A stretch of DNA of 64,000 nt. Source: SIG603 sp964370635. Its GTDB lineage: Bacteria; Bacillota; Clostridia; Oscillospirales; Acutalibacteraceae. The stretch is from positions 41,687-105,686 of the forward strand of contig CAYJJU010000008.1 of the NCBI GenBank assembly GCA_964370635.1, written 5' to 3'. A model generated the notes under the pieces. It saw only the letters and a program-made list of their open reading frames with translations, did not search any database and was not told where the DNA came from. Made by a program: the position numbers and the translations under genes. Of this stretch, positions 8,054 through 16,024 are shown one piece after another. Within the stretch, counting starts at the first letter, position 1, and each line of letters begins with the position of its first letter.

Positions 8054-8551
8054 ATGAAAAATATTATTATGAGGAAGTTTGCACTGGTTTTGGCCATGAT
8101 TTTAATGCTTGCTGTGCTTGCTTCTTGCTCGCAAAATACACAGACAGAGGATTTGTCGCAAAGCAGCAGTGACGCCCAAACAAGCGACGGTGAAACAAGT
8201 GAAGACAGCGTTAGCACAAAAGTTATAGAGGGTGATTTTATTGGAGAGTGGATTCCCTATACGACGGCTGAACCGGGTGGAGAGCCTATGAATATGGAAG
8301 ATTATGCGAAAGAAGTTGGCATGACACTTGAAGAAATAGAGCTTGTTTATGAGTTTAAAGCCGACGGTACGGTTGTTACCACTATGGATTATTTAAACTT
8401 TACATTAGAGGGCACTTTTGAGGTCGACGGTGATGTAATAACTACAAATTTCCAAGATGTAACAAATGAAATGACTTATGACAGTGAAAGCGACACCATA
8501 GAACTTGTAGAAGCCTCTACCGGATATATTACTGTTTTCACAAGGAAATAA
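8054..8551 (+). CDS. lipoprotein, paralogue 1 of 3
   Basis: This 165-residue protein starts with a lipoprotein signal peptide: Lys/Arg-rich start, hydrophobic core, and lipobox LASC with Cys at about position 25. A Ser/Thr/Gln-rich linker follows, then a beta-rich domain (about residues 60-165) containing GDFIGEW, YEFKADGTV, LEGTFEVDGDVI and a final SDTIELVEASTGYITVF. The same motif order recurs in the two following genes, so the three are paralogues. The fold resembles small lipocalin-like lipid-anchored domains; the ligand is unknown. A later ATG at 8069 would shorten the start by five residues. Confidence 0.8.
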   Translation: MKNIIMRKFALVLAMILMLAVLASCSQNTQTEDLSQSSSDAQTSDGETSEDSVSTKVIEGDFIGEWIPYTTAEPGGEPMNMEDYAKEVGMTLEEIELVYEFKADGTVVTTMDYLNFTLEGTFEVDGDVITTNFQDVTNEMTYDSESDTIELVEASTGYITVFTRK

Positions 8552-8617
8552 TTTGACTTACTCGGAAATTTTTGTTTACTTTATATAAAAAGTAAATTTA
8601 AATTATGTACAATATGC

Positions 8618-8646
8618 TTGACAAAGTCCTCTTTATAAGGTATAAT
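8618..8646 (+). promoter_or_regulatory. sigma-A promoter of second lipoprotein gene
   Basis: TTGACA (8618-8623) and TATAAT (8641-8646) are both perfect consensus with 17-bp spacing, 62 bases before the start codon. This predicts very strong constitutive transcription. Confidence 0.9.
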
Positions 8647-8707
8647 GTTAAAGGTTTGTAAAAATGTTTTACAGATTAATTATTATTATTCATTTGGAGG
8701 ATAAACA

Positions 8708-9136
8708 ATGAAAAACAGCACAATTTTAAAAAGAGTTGCACTAGTAGTATTAGTTGCAGTAATGGCAGTAGCTATGGTAGCATGCGGTGGTACACCAGCT
8801 GCTGAGGGTGGAGAAGCTTCAGTTGTAGGTAGTTGGACAATAGACACAATGGCAGCACCAGAAAGCGACGCAATGAGCATTGAGGATTTCGCAGCTGCTA
8901 ACGGCGTTACTGCTGAAAGTTTAGAAGTTATTTATGAGTTTGCAGAAGATGGCGTAGCTACAACAACTATGGAGTCTTTAGGCATAAATCTTGAAGGTAC
9001 ATATGAATTTGACGGTACGACACTAGCAATGACATTTGCTGAAGTAACTACAGAAGGTACATATAGTGCTGAATCTGATACAATCGAAATTTTTGACGGT
9101 TCAACAGGTTACACAACAGTTCTTAAAAGAGCTTAA
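8708..9136 (+). CDS. lipoprotein, paralogue 2 of 3
   Basis: This 142-residue protein has a signal peptide ending in lipobox VACG (Cys about 27), then a small beta-rich domain with GSWTID, YEFAEDGVATT, LEGTYEFDGTTL and ESDTIEIFDGSTGYTTVL. It is clearly related to the flanking genes at 8054 and 9239. It has its own consensus promoter, GGAGG 8 nt before the start, and a strong terminator, and its codons look biased toward a restricted set (GTA, GCA, GCT, ACA), all consistent with high expression. Function unknown; a cell-surface lipocalin-like protein. Confidence 0.85.
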   Translation: MKNSTILKRVALVVLVAVMAVAMVACGGTPAAEGGEASVVGSWTIDTMAAPESDAMSIEDFAAANGVTAESLEVIYEFAEDGVATTTMESLGINLEGTYEFDGTTLAMTFAEVTTEGTYSAESDTIEIFDGSTGYTTVLKRA

Positions 9137-9149
9137 TTACTAGTAATAA

Positions 9150-9180
9150 AAATCTCGACTTTTAGGTCGGGATTTTTTTA
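9150..9180 (+). terminator. intrinsic terminator after second lipoprotein gene
   Basis: The 10-bp stem AAATCTCGAC / GTCGGGATTT (9150-9159, 9166-9175) includes one G-T pair and is followed by a T-run. It lies 14 bases after the stop codon. Confidence 0.85.
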
Positions 9181-9208
9181 TTGCAAAATTTCTATTTTAT
9201 GGTACAAT
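9181..9208 (+). promoter_or_regulatory. promoter of third lipoprotein gene
   Basis: TTGCAA (9181-9186) and TACAAT (9203-9208) are spaced by 16 bp, directly after the preceding terminator. The start codon is 31 bases downstream. Confidence 0.6.
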
Positions 9209-9238
9209 GTAAAAAACAGATTAGGGAGAAATTTTATA

Positions 9239-9646
9239 ATGAAAAAAATCACAGTATTATTATCAGTATTTATTATTACAATAGTTGCACTCACTGCCTG
9301 TGGTGGTGTGCCGATGACAGAGGACGGAAAAGTTAGTATTTTGGGTTCTTGGATTGTAAAGAGCACTATAAATGCCGACGGAGTGGAAACTATTATTGCC
9401 GACCTTGACTTTGAAACGGATGAAGAAGAATATCTTTCAAAAATACCGTATGAGTTTAACGAGGATGGGACTTTTTCAGTAACGATACTAGGAACGCCGG
9501 CACAGGGTACTTATGAATTTGACGGGGAAACTTTAACAATGACAATAGGTGGTGCCGACATGGTGGCGCAGTATAAAAGGGAAAGCGACACTTTGGAAAT
9601 AGTTGATGAAGAAACTTCTGCGACAACAGTAATTGGAAGAAATTAG
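9239..9646 (+). CDS. lipoprotein, paralogue 3 of 3
   Basis: This 135-residue protein has a signal peptide with lipobox LTAC (Cys about 21), then the domain seen in the two preceding genes: LGSWIVKS, YEFNEDGTFSV, QGTYEFDGETL, ESDTLEIVDEETSATTV. AGGGAG precedes the ATG. It has a separate promoter and terminator, so the three paralogues are individually transcribed. It most likely arose by tandem duplication followed by divergence. Confidence 0.8.
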   Translation: MKKITVLLSVFIITIVALTACGGVPMTEDGKVSILGSWIVKSTINADGVETIIADLDFETDEEEYLSKIPYEFNEDGTFSVTILGTPAQGTYEFDGETLTMTIGGADMVAQYKRESDTLEIVDEETSATTVIGRN

Positions 9647-9655
9647 TATAAGATT

Positions 9656-9689
9656 AACAGCAAGTATTTTTAAAACTTGCTGTTTTTTT
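9656..9689 (+). terminator. intrinsic terminator after third lipoprotein gene
   Basis: A perfect 10-bp stem AACAGCAAGT / ACTTGCTGTT (9656-9665, 9675-9684) is followed by seven Ts. Confidence 0.9.
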
Positions 9690-9938
9690 GTTAAATAATA
9701 TAAATTTAACATACACTACATTTTGACAAAATATTGTAAGCTTATACTATATAATAATATCGGTTTTCTGATTTTGGAATATTTGACAAATTAAATTTGT
9801 ACGTTTTATCTAAAAGGCAAATTAAGTGAATAAAAAATTTAAAGAAAATAGATAAAAAGCTTGAAAAGATAATACAGAAATGGTATTATATATACAAAGC
9901 ATGTGTAAGTGGCAAATTTTTTTGAGAATGGAGAAAAA
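9690..9938. promoter_or_regulatory. leader of the glg operon
   Basis: Two TTGACA hexamers occur (9723-9728 and 9783-9788). The second has TTATCT at 17-bp spacing (9806-9811). The first is followed by overlapping TATACT/TATAAT elements at non-ideal spacing. The true start site cannot be decided by eye. No riboswitch-like structure was recognised. Confidence 0.45.
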
Positions 9939-11921
9939 ATGGATATTAGAGAAACTTTAAAAAATCAGGGAACTTCAGAGGTCGATTTATTCTTAGAGGG
10001 AAAAAACAGCAAAGCGTATGAATATATGGGGCTTCATAAAGTTATAAAGGATAACAAAGAATGCATGGTGATAAGAGTGTGGGCGCCAAGTGTTTTGGAA
10101 GTCTATTTGGTAGGCAAGTTTTGCGACTGGGAAAAAGAAGGTGCAGTAAAACTTGAAAGCCTAGAAAATGGAGTTTGGGAAGCCTATACGGACTTTGTCA
10201 TGCCTGATTTTGAGCCATATAAAATTTTAATAGTAGGCGAAGACGACAAAGAGTTTTTTAAAAGTGACCCTTATGCATATCACAGCGAAACAAGGCCGGG
10301 GACTGCGTCTAAATTCTATGACATAAAAGGTTTTGAGTGGACGGATGACAAATGGCAGAAATATAAAATAGAAAATCCGCATTATGAAAGACCTATAAAC
10401 ATCTACGAGGTGCATGCACATTCTTGGAGAACCTATGGGGACGGCCAGCCGTTTTCGTATCAAAAACTTGGCGATGAACTTATTCCTTATGTAAAAGACA
10501 TGGGGTTTACACATATTGAATTTATGCCCCTTACAGAGTATCCTTATGACCCGTCTTGGGGTTATCAGGTGACGGGCTATTTTGCACCCACCTCACGCTA
10601 TGGCACGCCTAAAGAACTGATGGAATTTATAGACAGGTGCCATAATGAGGGAGTAGGGGTAATACTCGACTGGGTGCCTGCGCACTTCCCTAAAGACGAG
10701 GCAGGCCTTGCTAAATTTAACGGCAAACCATGCTATGAGTATGAAGATGTTAAAAAAGGTGAGCACTTTGAGTGGGGGACCTTGGTGTTTGACTATGGAA
10801 AACCCGAGGTTATAAGCTTTCTAATTTCTAGTGCGAATTTTTGGCTTAAAGAATATCATGTCGACGGATTAAGGGTTGATGCTGTGGCGTCTATGCTTTA
10901 TCTTGATTATAATAGAGATCAAGGACAGTGGATTCCGAACAGGCACGGCGGCAAGGAAAATTTGGAAGCAGTGGAGTTTATGAAAATTTTAAACGAAGCT
11001 GTGTTTGAGCAAAACCCTGAGGCTATGATGATAGCCGAGGAGTCAACCTCTTGGCCCATGGTTACAAAACCCTCATATATGGGCGGTTTAGGATATAATT
11101 ATAAATGGAATATGGGTTGGATGAACGACATGCTAAGATATATGTCGCTTGACCCGTATTTTAGAAAACATAACCACGACACCCTTACTTTTTCATTCTT
11201 TTATGCGTTTTCGGAAAATTATATTTTGCCGATTTCGCATGATGAACTTGTGTATGGCAAGGGCTCACTTTACAATAAAATGCCCGGCACTAAGGAAGAA
11301 AAATATGCAGGGCTACGCTGTTTTATTGCATACATGATGGCGCACCCCGGTAAAAAACTTCAGTTTATGGGCACAGAGATTGCACAGCACGACGAGTGGA
11401 ATTTTTCTAAGGAAATTCAGTGGAATCTTTTGCAGTATGATGAGCATAAAAAAGCGCAAAAATTCTTTAAGGAGATGAACAAATTCTACTTAGGAAGCCC
11501 AGAACTTTGGGAGGTAGATTTCTCTTGGGAAGGTTTTTCGTGGATAGCAAACGACGATTATAAGCAGAGTGTAATTACGTTTAGGCGCTTTGATAAAAAG
11601 GGAAATGACCTTATTATCGTGTGTAATTTTGTGCCGGTTAAGCGTGAGAATTATGGAATAGGCGTGCCCTATTTTGGAATATATGAAGAAGTGTTTACGA
11701 CCGATAAGAAAGATTTTGGAGGGCAGGGGATTACCAATGGTGCAAAAATAATAACACAAGAAAAGAAAATGCATGGCTTTGAACAAAGTGTAAGCTTGAC
11801 GCTTCCTGCAAATTCGGTTATTTTCCTAAAATGTGTTAAAAAAGAAGAAAAGAAGAAAAAGATAAAAGCGGCAGTAAAAATTAGCAAAACAGGTGATATT
11901 AAGAATAAACAAAATAAATAA
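9939..11921 (+). CDS. glgB: 1,4-alpha-glucan branching enzyme
   Basis: GlgB moves alpha-1,4 chain segments to alpha-1,6 branch points during glycogen synthesis. The N-terminal domain (about residues 30-130) is a CBM48-type beta domain including YEYMGLH, followed by a GH13 barrel. Visible catalytic regions are DWVPAHF, GLRVDAVASMLY (nucleophile Asp), AEES (acid/base Glu) and LPISHDE. At 660 residues it is typical of short GlgB forms. I chose the ATG at 9939 because GGAG lies 5 nt upstream; the GTG 30 bases earlier lacks a site. The C-terminal tail is Lys-rich. It is the first gene of glgB-glgC-glgD-glgA. Confidence 0.95.
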   Translation: MDIRETLKNQGTSEVDLFLEGKNSKAYEYMGLHKVIKDNKECMVIRVWAPSVLEVYLVGKFCDWEKEGAVKLESLENGVWEAYTDFVMPDFEPYKILIVGEDDKEFFKSDPYAYHSETRPGTASKFYDIKGFEWTDDKWQKYKIENPHYERPINIYEVHAHSWRTYGDGQPFSYQKLGDELIPYVKDMGFTHIEFMPLTEYPYDPSWGYQVTGYFAPTSRYGTPKELMEFIDRCHNEGVGVILDWVPAHFPKDEAGLAKFNGKPCYEYEDVKKGEHFEWGTLVFDYGKPEVISFLISSANFWLKEYHVDGLRVDAVASMLYLDYNRDQGQWIPNRHGGKENLEAVEFMKILNEAVFEQNPEAMMIAEESTSWPMVTKPSYMGGLGYNYKWNMGWMNDMLRYMSLDPYFRKHNHDTLTFSFFYAFSENYILPISHDELVYGKGSLYNKMPGTKEEKYAGLRCFIAYMMAHPGKKLQFMGTEIAQHDEWNFSKEIQWNLLQYDEHKKAQKFFKEMNKFYLGSPELWEVDFSWEGFSWIANDDYKQSVITFRRFDKKGNDLIIVCNFVPVKRENYGIGVPYFGIYEEVFTTDKKDFGGQGITNGAKIITQEKKMHGFEQSVSLTLPANSVIFLKCVKKEEKKKKIKAAVKISKTGDIKNKQNK

Positions 11922-11933
11922 GGGGGACTCAAT

Positions 11934-13145
11934 ATGTTACCAAAACAAGAAGTCGTTGCAATGTTACTTGCAGGTGGACAAGGTAGTAGGCTTGGCGTGC
12001 TTACAAAAAATTTGGCAAAACCCGCCGTTCCGTTTGGTGGAAAGTATAGAATTATCGACTTTCCTCTCTCAAACTGTGTGAACTCTGGCATAGAAACGGT
12101 AGGTGTTTTAACGCAGTACCAACCGCTAGAGCTCAATCACTATATCGGCAGCGGACAGCCATGGGACCTTGACAGTATGAATGCAGGTGTACATGTGCTA
12201 CCACCGTATCAAAAAAATAAAGGCTCAGACTGGTATAAGGGCACGGCAAATGCCATTTACCAAAATATTCATTTTATAGAGAGATATAATCCTGAGTATG
12301 TCGTGGTGCTATCAGGCGACCATATTTATAAAATGGACTACTCAAAAATGGTGCAGTACCACAAAGAAAAAGAAGCGGCTTGCACTATTTCTGTAATTGA
12401 TGTGTCTATGGAAGAGGCAACAAGATTTGGCATACTAAACACCAGAGACGATTTGTCAATTTATGAGTTTGAAGAGAAGCCTAAAAAACCAAAAAGCACA
12501 AATGCCTCAATGGGTATTTATGTTTTCACATGGTCAAAGCTTAAAAAATATTTGGAAGAAGATGAACTAGATAAAAAGTCATCTAACGATTTCGGCAAAA
12601 ACGTTCTTCCGAATATGCTAGAAAAAGGCGAGAGAATGTTTGCGTATAACTTCTCAGGTTACTGGAAAGACGTTGGAACTATCGAAAGCCTTTGGGAAGC
12701 AAATATGGATTTATTAAATCCTAAAATAGAGCTTGACTTAAGCGAAGATCAAGGTAGAATTTATGCAAGAAACCCAGTAATGCCTCCTCACTACATAGCA
12801 AGTGATGCCATAGTGCAAAACTCACTAGTGCCAGAGGGCTGTAATGTTTACGGCAAAGTAGACGGTTCCGTACTATTTGCAGGTGTTTATGTTGCGCCGA
12901 ACGCACAGGTGCTTGACTCTATCATAATGCCAGGCGCAGTGATAGAAGAGGGTGCTAAAATAAGTTATGCCATAGTTGGTGAAAATTCTGTGGTGGGTAA
13001 AAATTCCGTTATAGGAAAAAGACCCGAAGACATGGAAGACATAAAAGCTTGGGGCGTTGCCGTAGTAGGGCCAAACTGCACCGTAGAAGAGGGGCAAGTT
13101 ATAGAGCCAAAGGCAATGCTTGACTTAGAGGAGGGAATAATATAA
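11934..13145 (+). CDS. glgC: glucose-1-phosphate adenylyltransferase, catalytic subunit
   Basis: This enzyme makes ADP-glucose from glucose 1-phosphate and ATP, the committed step of glycogen synthesis. The N-terminal nucleotidyltransferase domain has AGGQGSRLGVLTKNLAKPAV with an intact nucleotide loop, SGDHIYKMDY with the metal-binding Asp, FEEKP and GYWKDVGT. Residues about 290-403 form a left-handed beta-helix. At 403 residues the length is normal. AGGGGG precedes the ATG by 7 nt. It overlaps glgD by one base (TAATG), and the two probably form a mixed GlgC-GlgD enzyme. Confidence 0.95.
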   Translation: MLPKQEVVAMLLAGGQGSRLGVLTKNLAKPAVPFGGKYRIIDFPLSNCVNSGIETVGVLTQYQPLELNHYIGSGQPWDLDSMNAGVHVLPPYQKNKGSDWYKGTANAIYQNIHFIERYNPEYVVVLSGDHIYKMDYSKMVQYHKEKEAACTISVIDVSMEEATRFGILNTRDDLSIYEFEEKPKKPKSTNASMGIYVFTWSKLKKYLEEDELDKKSSNDFGKNVLPNMLEKGERMFAYNFSGYWKDVGTIESLWEANMDLLNPKIELDLSEDQGRIYARNPVMPPHYIASDAIVQNSLVPEGCNVYGKVDGSVLFAGVYVAPNAQVLDSIIMPGAVIEEGAKISYAIVGENSVVGKNSVIGKRPEDMEDIKAWGVAVVGPNCTVEEGQVIEPKAMLDLEEGII

Positions 13146-14257
13146 TGAGGGGAAATAATGCAATGGGCATACTTTTTGCCTATGTTAATGAAGAAAGAGT
13201 AAGTCAGCTTACAAAAAACCGTGTTATGGCCTCTGTTCCTTTTGGCGGCAGATACAGACTTGTGGATTTTCCGCTTTCTAACATGGTTAATTCCGGAATA
13301 AATAAAGTGGGCGTCATCACAGAGCCTAACTATTTATCTCTTATGGACCATTTAGGCTCAGGCAAGGCGTGGGATTTATCAAGAAAAAGAGAAGGCCTAT
13401 ACCTTCTACCGCCTTTTGGCACAAATCACACGAGAAGCGACGGTAAAATTGGTTCTTTAAACTCTATAAGAAGATTCATTAAAGACTCAAGAGAAGACTA
13501 TGTAATTTTGTCGGACTGCGACATAGTTTGCAATATAAATTATAAAGAAGCCCTTACTTTCCATATAGAAAACGATGCAGATGTCACCGTTGTTTATTAT
13601 CATGGTGCGGCACAAGATGGAATAGACAGCAGTGTGTATACCATAGACCCAGACAACAGGGCGAGAACCCTTAAGATTAAAAACGAAGAAGTAGAAAACT
13701 GTGATATCGGCATGGGAATGTACATAATGAACAGGAAACTACTTTTAGAAGTAATCGACGATGTCATGGGTGAAAATGAAGTGGACTTTGATAGGTCTAT
13801 AATACATAAATGCATGGAAGAGCATAAAGTCTATGCATATGAATTTAAGGGACAAATGTATCAAATTTCGTCTATGGAAGCATATTTTAATGCAAACATG
13901 GCTCTTATGAACCCGAAAATTAGGACAGAGCTTTTTAAGGCCGAGTATCCAATTTATACAAAGGTAAGAGACGACATGCCTGCAAAATATGGCTTTGAGT
14001 CTAAGGTGGAGAACTCACTTATAGCAGACGGCTGTATAATCGACGGTGAAGTTCATAACTGCGTTTTATTCAGAGGCGTTAAGGTAGAAAAAGGTGCAGT
14101 GATTAAAAACTGTGTAATAATGCAGGACACTGTAGTCGAAAAAGATGCAAAACTTGAGTATACAGTAACGGACAAGGACGTTAAAATAGTAAAAGAAAGG
14201 GTGCTTACAGGCTCTCCTACTTATCCTATTTACGTCTCAAAGGCTAGTGTTGTATAA
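13145..14257 (+). CDS. glgD: GlgD-type subunit of glucose-1-phosphate adenylyltransferase
   Basis: This 370-residue homologue of GlgC lacks the glycine-rich nucleotide loop: the start reads MGILFAYVNEERVSQLTKNR where GlgC has AGGQGSRL. PFGGRYRLVDFPLSN and SDCDIV are recognisable, and the C-terminal beta-helix is shorter. In Firmicutes GlgD is a non-catalytic or weakly catalytic regulatory partner of GlgC. Its ATG overlaps the glgC stop by one base, and GAGG precedes it within the end of glgC. Confidence 0.92.
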   Translation: MRGNNAMGILFAYVNEERVSQLTKNRVMASVPFGGRYRLVDFPLSNMVNSGINKVGVITEPNYLSLMDHLGSGKAWDLSRKREGLYLLPPFGTNHTRSDGKIGSLNSIRRFIKDSREDYVILSDCDIVCNINYKEALTFHIENDADVTVVYYHGAAQDGIDSSVYTIDPDNRARTLKIKNEEVENCDIGMGMYIMNRKLLLEVIDDVMGENEVDFDRSIIHKCMEEHKVYAYEFKGQMYQISSMEAYFNANMALMNPKIRTELFKAEYPIYTKVRDDMPAKYGFESKVENSLIADGCIIDGEVHNCVLFRGVKVEKGAVIKNCVIMQDTVVEKDAKLEYTVTDKDVKIVKERVLTGSPTYPIYVSKASVV

Positions 14258-14286
14258 AATAAATTGCGAAAGGGTTGAGTATATTA

Positions 14287-15714
14287 ATGAAAGTATTGTT
14301 TTGTGCAAGTGAGGCACTTCCGTTTATCGCCACAGGTGGGCTTGCAGACGTTGCAGGGTCGCTTCCGCAGGCGCTTAGAAGCAGAATGGTAGGTTGCAGG
14401 GTTGTAATGCCTTATTATGACACTATTCCACAGCATTTAAAAGACAGCATGAAGTTTATCACAAGCATCAGCGTTCCTGTTGCTTGGAGAAGACAGTACT
14501 GCGGAATTTTTGAAGCTAAGGCAAATAATGTTACATATTATTTTATAGATAATCAGTACTATTTTAAAAGAAATAGCATTTACGGACATTTTGACGATGC
14601 CGAAAGGTTTGCGTTTTTCTCAAGAGCAATTTTGGAAATGCTTCCCTATATTGAATTTAAACCCGATGTAATTCATACAAACGACTGGCAAACAGCGCTA
14701 GTGCCCGTGTATTACAGGTTATTTTACGCAAATAATGATTGGTATAAAAACATAAAACAACTTTTCACGATACACAATATACAGTATCAAGGACAATATG
14801 ACTCCGCAATACTCAGTGATGTGTTCGGCATTCCGAAAAGTGAAAAAGACCTTATGGAATACGATAAATGCATAAACCTTATGAAAGGCGCAATAGAGAG
14901 CGCTAACTGGGTAAGCACAGTAAGTCCAAGCTATGCAAACGAAATTTTAGATCCATGGTTTTCTCATAAACTCGACCCAATTTTAAGGCAGAGGGCATGG
15001 AAGTTATCAGGAATACTAAACGGAATTGACGTAGCGTCCTATGACCCACAAACAGACCAGAGCATATTTAAAAACTTTAGTCTGGAAACAGTCGAGGACA
15101 AGGCTGCCAACAAGAGCGGACTCCAAGAGAGAATGGGACTAAACGTAGACCCTAATGCGCCTGTTATAGGAATGGTAACAAGACTTGTGTCTCACAAAGG
15201 CCTAGACCTTGTAAAGGCGGCTGTCAGCAATATTATGGACTACTCAAACGCACAGTTTGCGGTCTTAGGCAGTGGCGACTGGGAGTATGAGGCGTATTTC
15301 AAAGGCATGCAAGAAAAATATCCGGGCAGATTTTCAATATGCGTGGGCTTTATACCCGAGCTTTCAAGGAAAATTTACGCAGGTTCAGATTTATTCCTTA
15401 TGCCAAGCAAAAGCGAGCCTTGCGGTCTTTCACAAATGATATCTTTAAGATACGGAACTATTCCGGTTATAAGAGAAACAGGCGGACTAAGAGACTCTAT
15501 AACAGACAGCAGAGACGGCGTTGGCAATGGCTTTACATTTAAAAGCTATAACTACAACGACATGCTCGACTCGATACATGCGGCAATTTATCAGTATAAC
15601 AGCGACAGAGACGGCTTTAATTTCCTAGTAAAAAGGGCAATGGAGTGCGACAACAGCTGGGGCAAATCGGCAAAAGAATACATGAGGCTATACAAAGATT
15701 TAGTCAGAGGATAA
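14287..15714 (+). CDS. glgA: glycogen synthase (ADP-glucose type)
   Basis: GlgA elongates alpha-1,4-glucan chains from ADP-glucose. This is a GT5 enzyme of 475 residues with two Rossmann domains: the N-terminal one has LFCASEALPFIATGGLADVA, and the C-terminal one has TRLVSHKGLDL and PSKSEPCGLSQM (the donor-binding E-x7-E region). The KTGGL-type Lys is replaced by Ala (IATGGL), a substitution I believe is seen in other clostridial GlgA. ATG 14287 gives the standard KVLFCASE start; the TTG 12 bases earlier sits directly on the AGGG and cannot use it. It is the last gene of the glg operon. Confidence 0.95.
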   Translation: MKVLFCASEALPFIATGGLADVAGSLPQALRSRMVGCRVVMPYYDTIPQHLKDSMKFITSISVPVAWRRQYCGIFEAKANNVTYYFIDNQYYFKRNSIYGHFDDAERFAFFSRAILEMLPYIEFKPDVIHTNDWQTALVPVYYRLFYANNDWYKNIKQLFTIHNIQYQGQYDSAILSDVFGIPKSEKDLMEYDKCINLMKGAIESANWVSTVSPSYANEILDPWFSHKLDPILRQRAWKLSGILNGIDVASYDPQTDQSIFKNFSLETVEDKAANKSGLQERMGLNVDPNAPVIGMVTRLVSHKGLDLVKAAVSNIMDYSNAQFAVLGSGDWEYEAYFKGMQEKYPGRFSICVGFIPELSRKIYAGSDLFLMPSKSEPCGLSQMISLRYGTIPVIRETGGLRDSITDSRDGVGNGFTFKSYNYNDMLDSIHAAIYQYNSDRDGFNFLVKRAMECDNSWGKSAKEYMRLYKDLVRG

Positions 15715-15756
15715 AAGATAATTTTAAAGCTGTGAGTACGGCTACAAATAAAAACA

Positions 15757-15789
15757 GGGGGCTACTACAAATGATTTGTAGTAGCCCCT
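15757..15789. repeat. 14-bp-stem hairpin, probable MITE/IS end, possible terminator
   Basis: GGGGCTACTACAAA pairs with TTTGTAGTAGCCCC around a 5-base loop. The downstream CTCAGACTGTCGAAAAA resembles sequences found at ends of clostridial insertion sequences and MITEs (from memory). It lies after glgA, where it could also end transcription. Confidence 0.6.
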
Positions 15790-15841
15790 CAGACTGTCGA
15801 AAAAAACCTGTGGCAAAAATGCTCTACAGAAGAGGAGTTTT

Positions 15842-16015
15842 TTATCGCAAAACTTTCCTCTTTTGCCCTTTTAGGGCAAAATTCACCTTTAAAATGCTCT
15901 TCTAAGGATAAGATTTCGTTTTCTGCGGAAAACGCCTTAGGGCTCAGCCCTAAGTACCCGAAATTTTTTGAAAAAAATTTAGTAAAACTTTAACAATCGT
16001 CATTATATCAAAACA
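15842..16015 (+). repeat. dispersed intergenic repeat, copy A
   Basis: Internal palindromes (TTTTGCCCTTTTAGGGCAAAA, about 15861-15881; CTTAGGGCTCAGCCCTAAG; TTTCGTTTTCTGCGGAAAACG) are joined in the same order as in the inverted copy at 63832-64000, and in part as at 59419-59520. Sequence agreement with the 63832 copy is near-complete over about 170 bases, extending into the flank (TATAATGAC on the opposite strand). It has no coding capacity. Confidence 0.85.
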
Positions 16016-16024
16016 CTCTGAAAT

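Larger units (their letters stand above)
15715..16024. other. intergenic region made of repeat sequences
   Basis: This region between convergent glgA and tex contains a long hairpin (15757-15789) and one copy of an approximately 180-bp dispersed repeat (from 15842). A frame opens through it but follows the repeat, not protein coding. Confidence 0.6.

Noticed and set aside
7833..8054. A 73-codon ORF before the first lipoprotein gene
   Set aside because: It runs through both inverted repeats, has no ribosome binding site and reads as low-quality protein.
11669..12136. A 155-codon minus-strand ORF across the glgB/glgC junction
   Set aside because: It overlaps two certain genes in antisense and has Phe/Ser-rich shadow composition.
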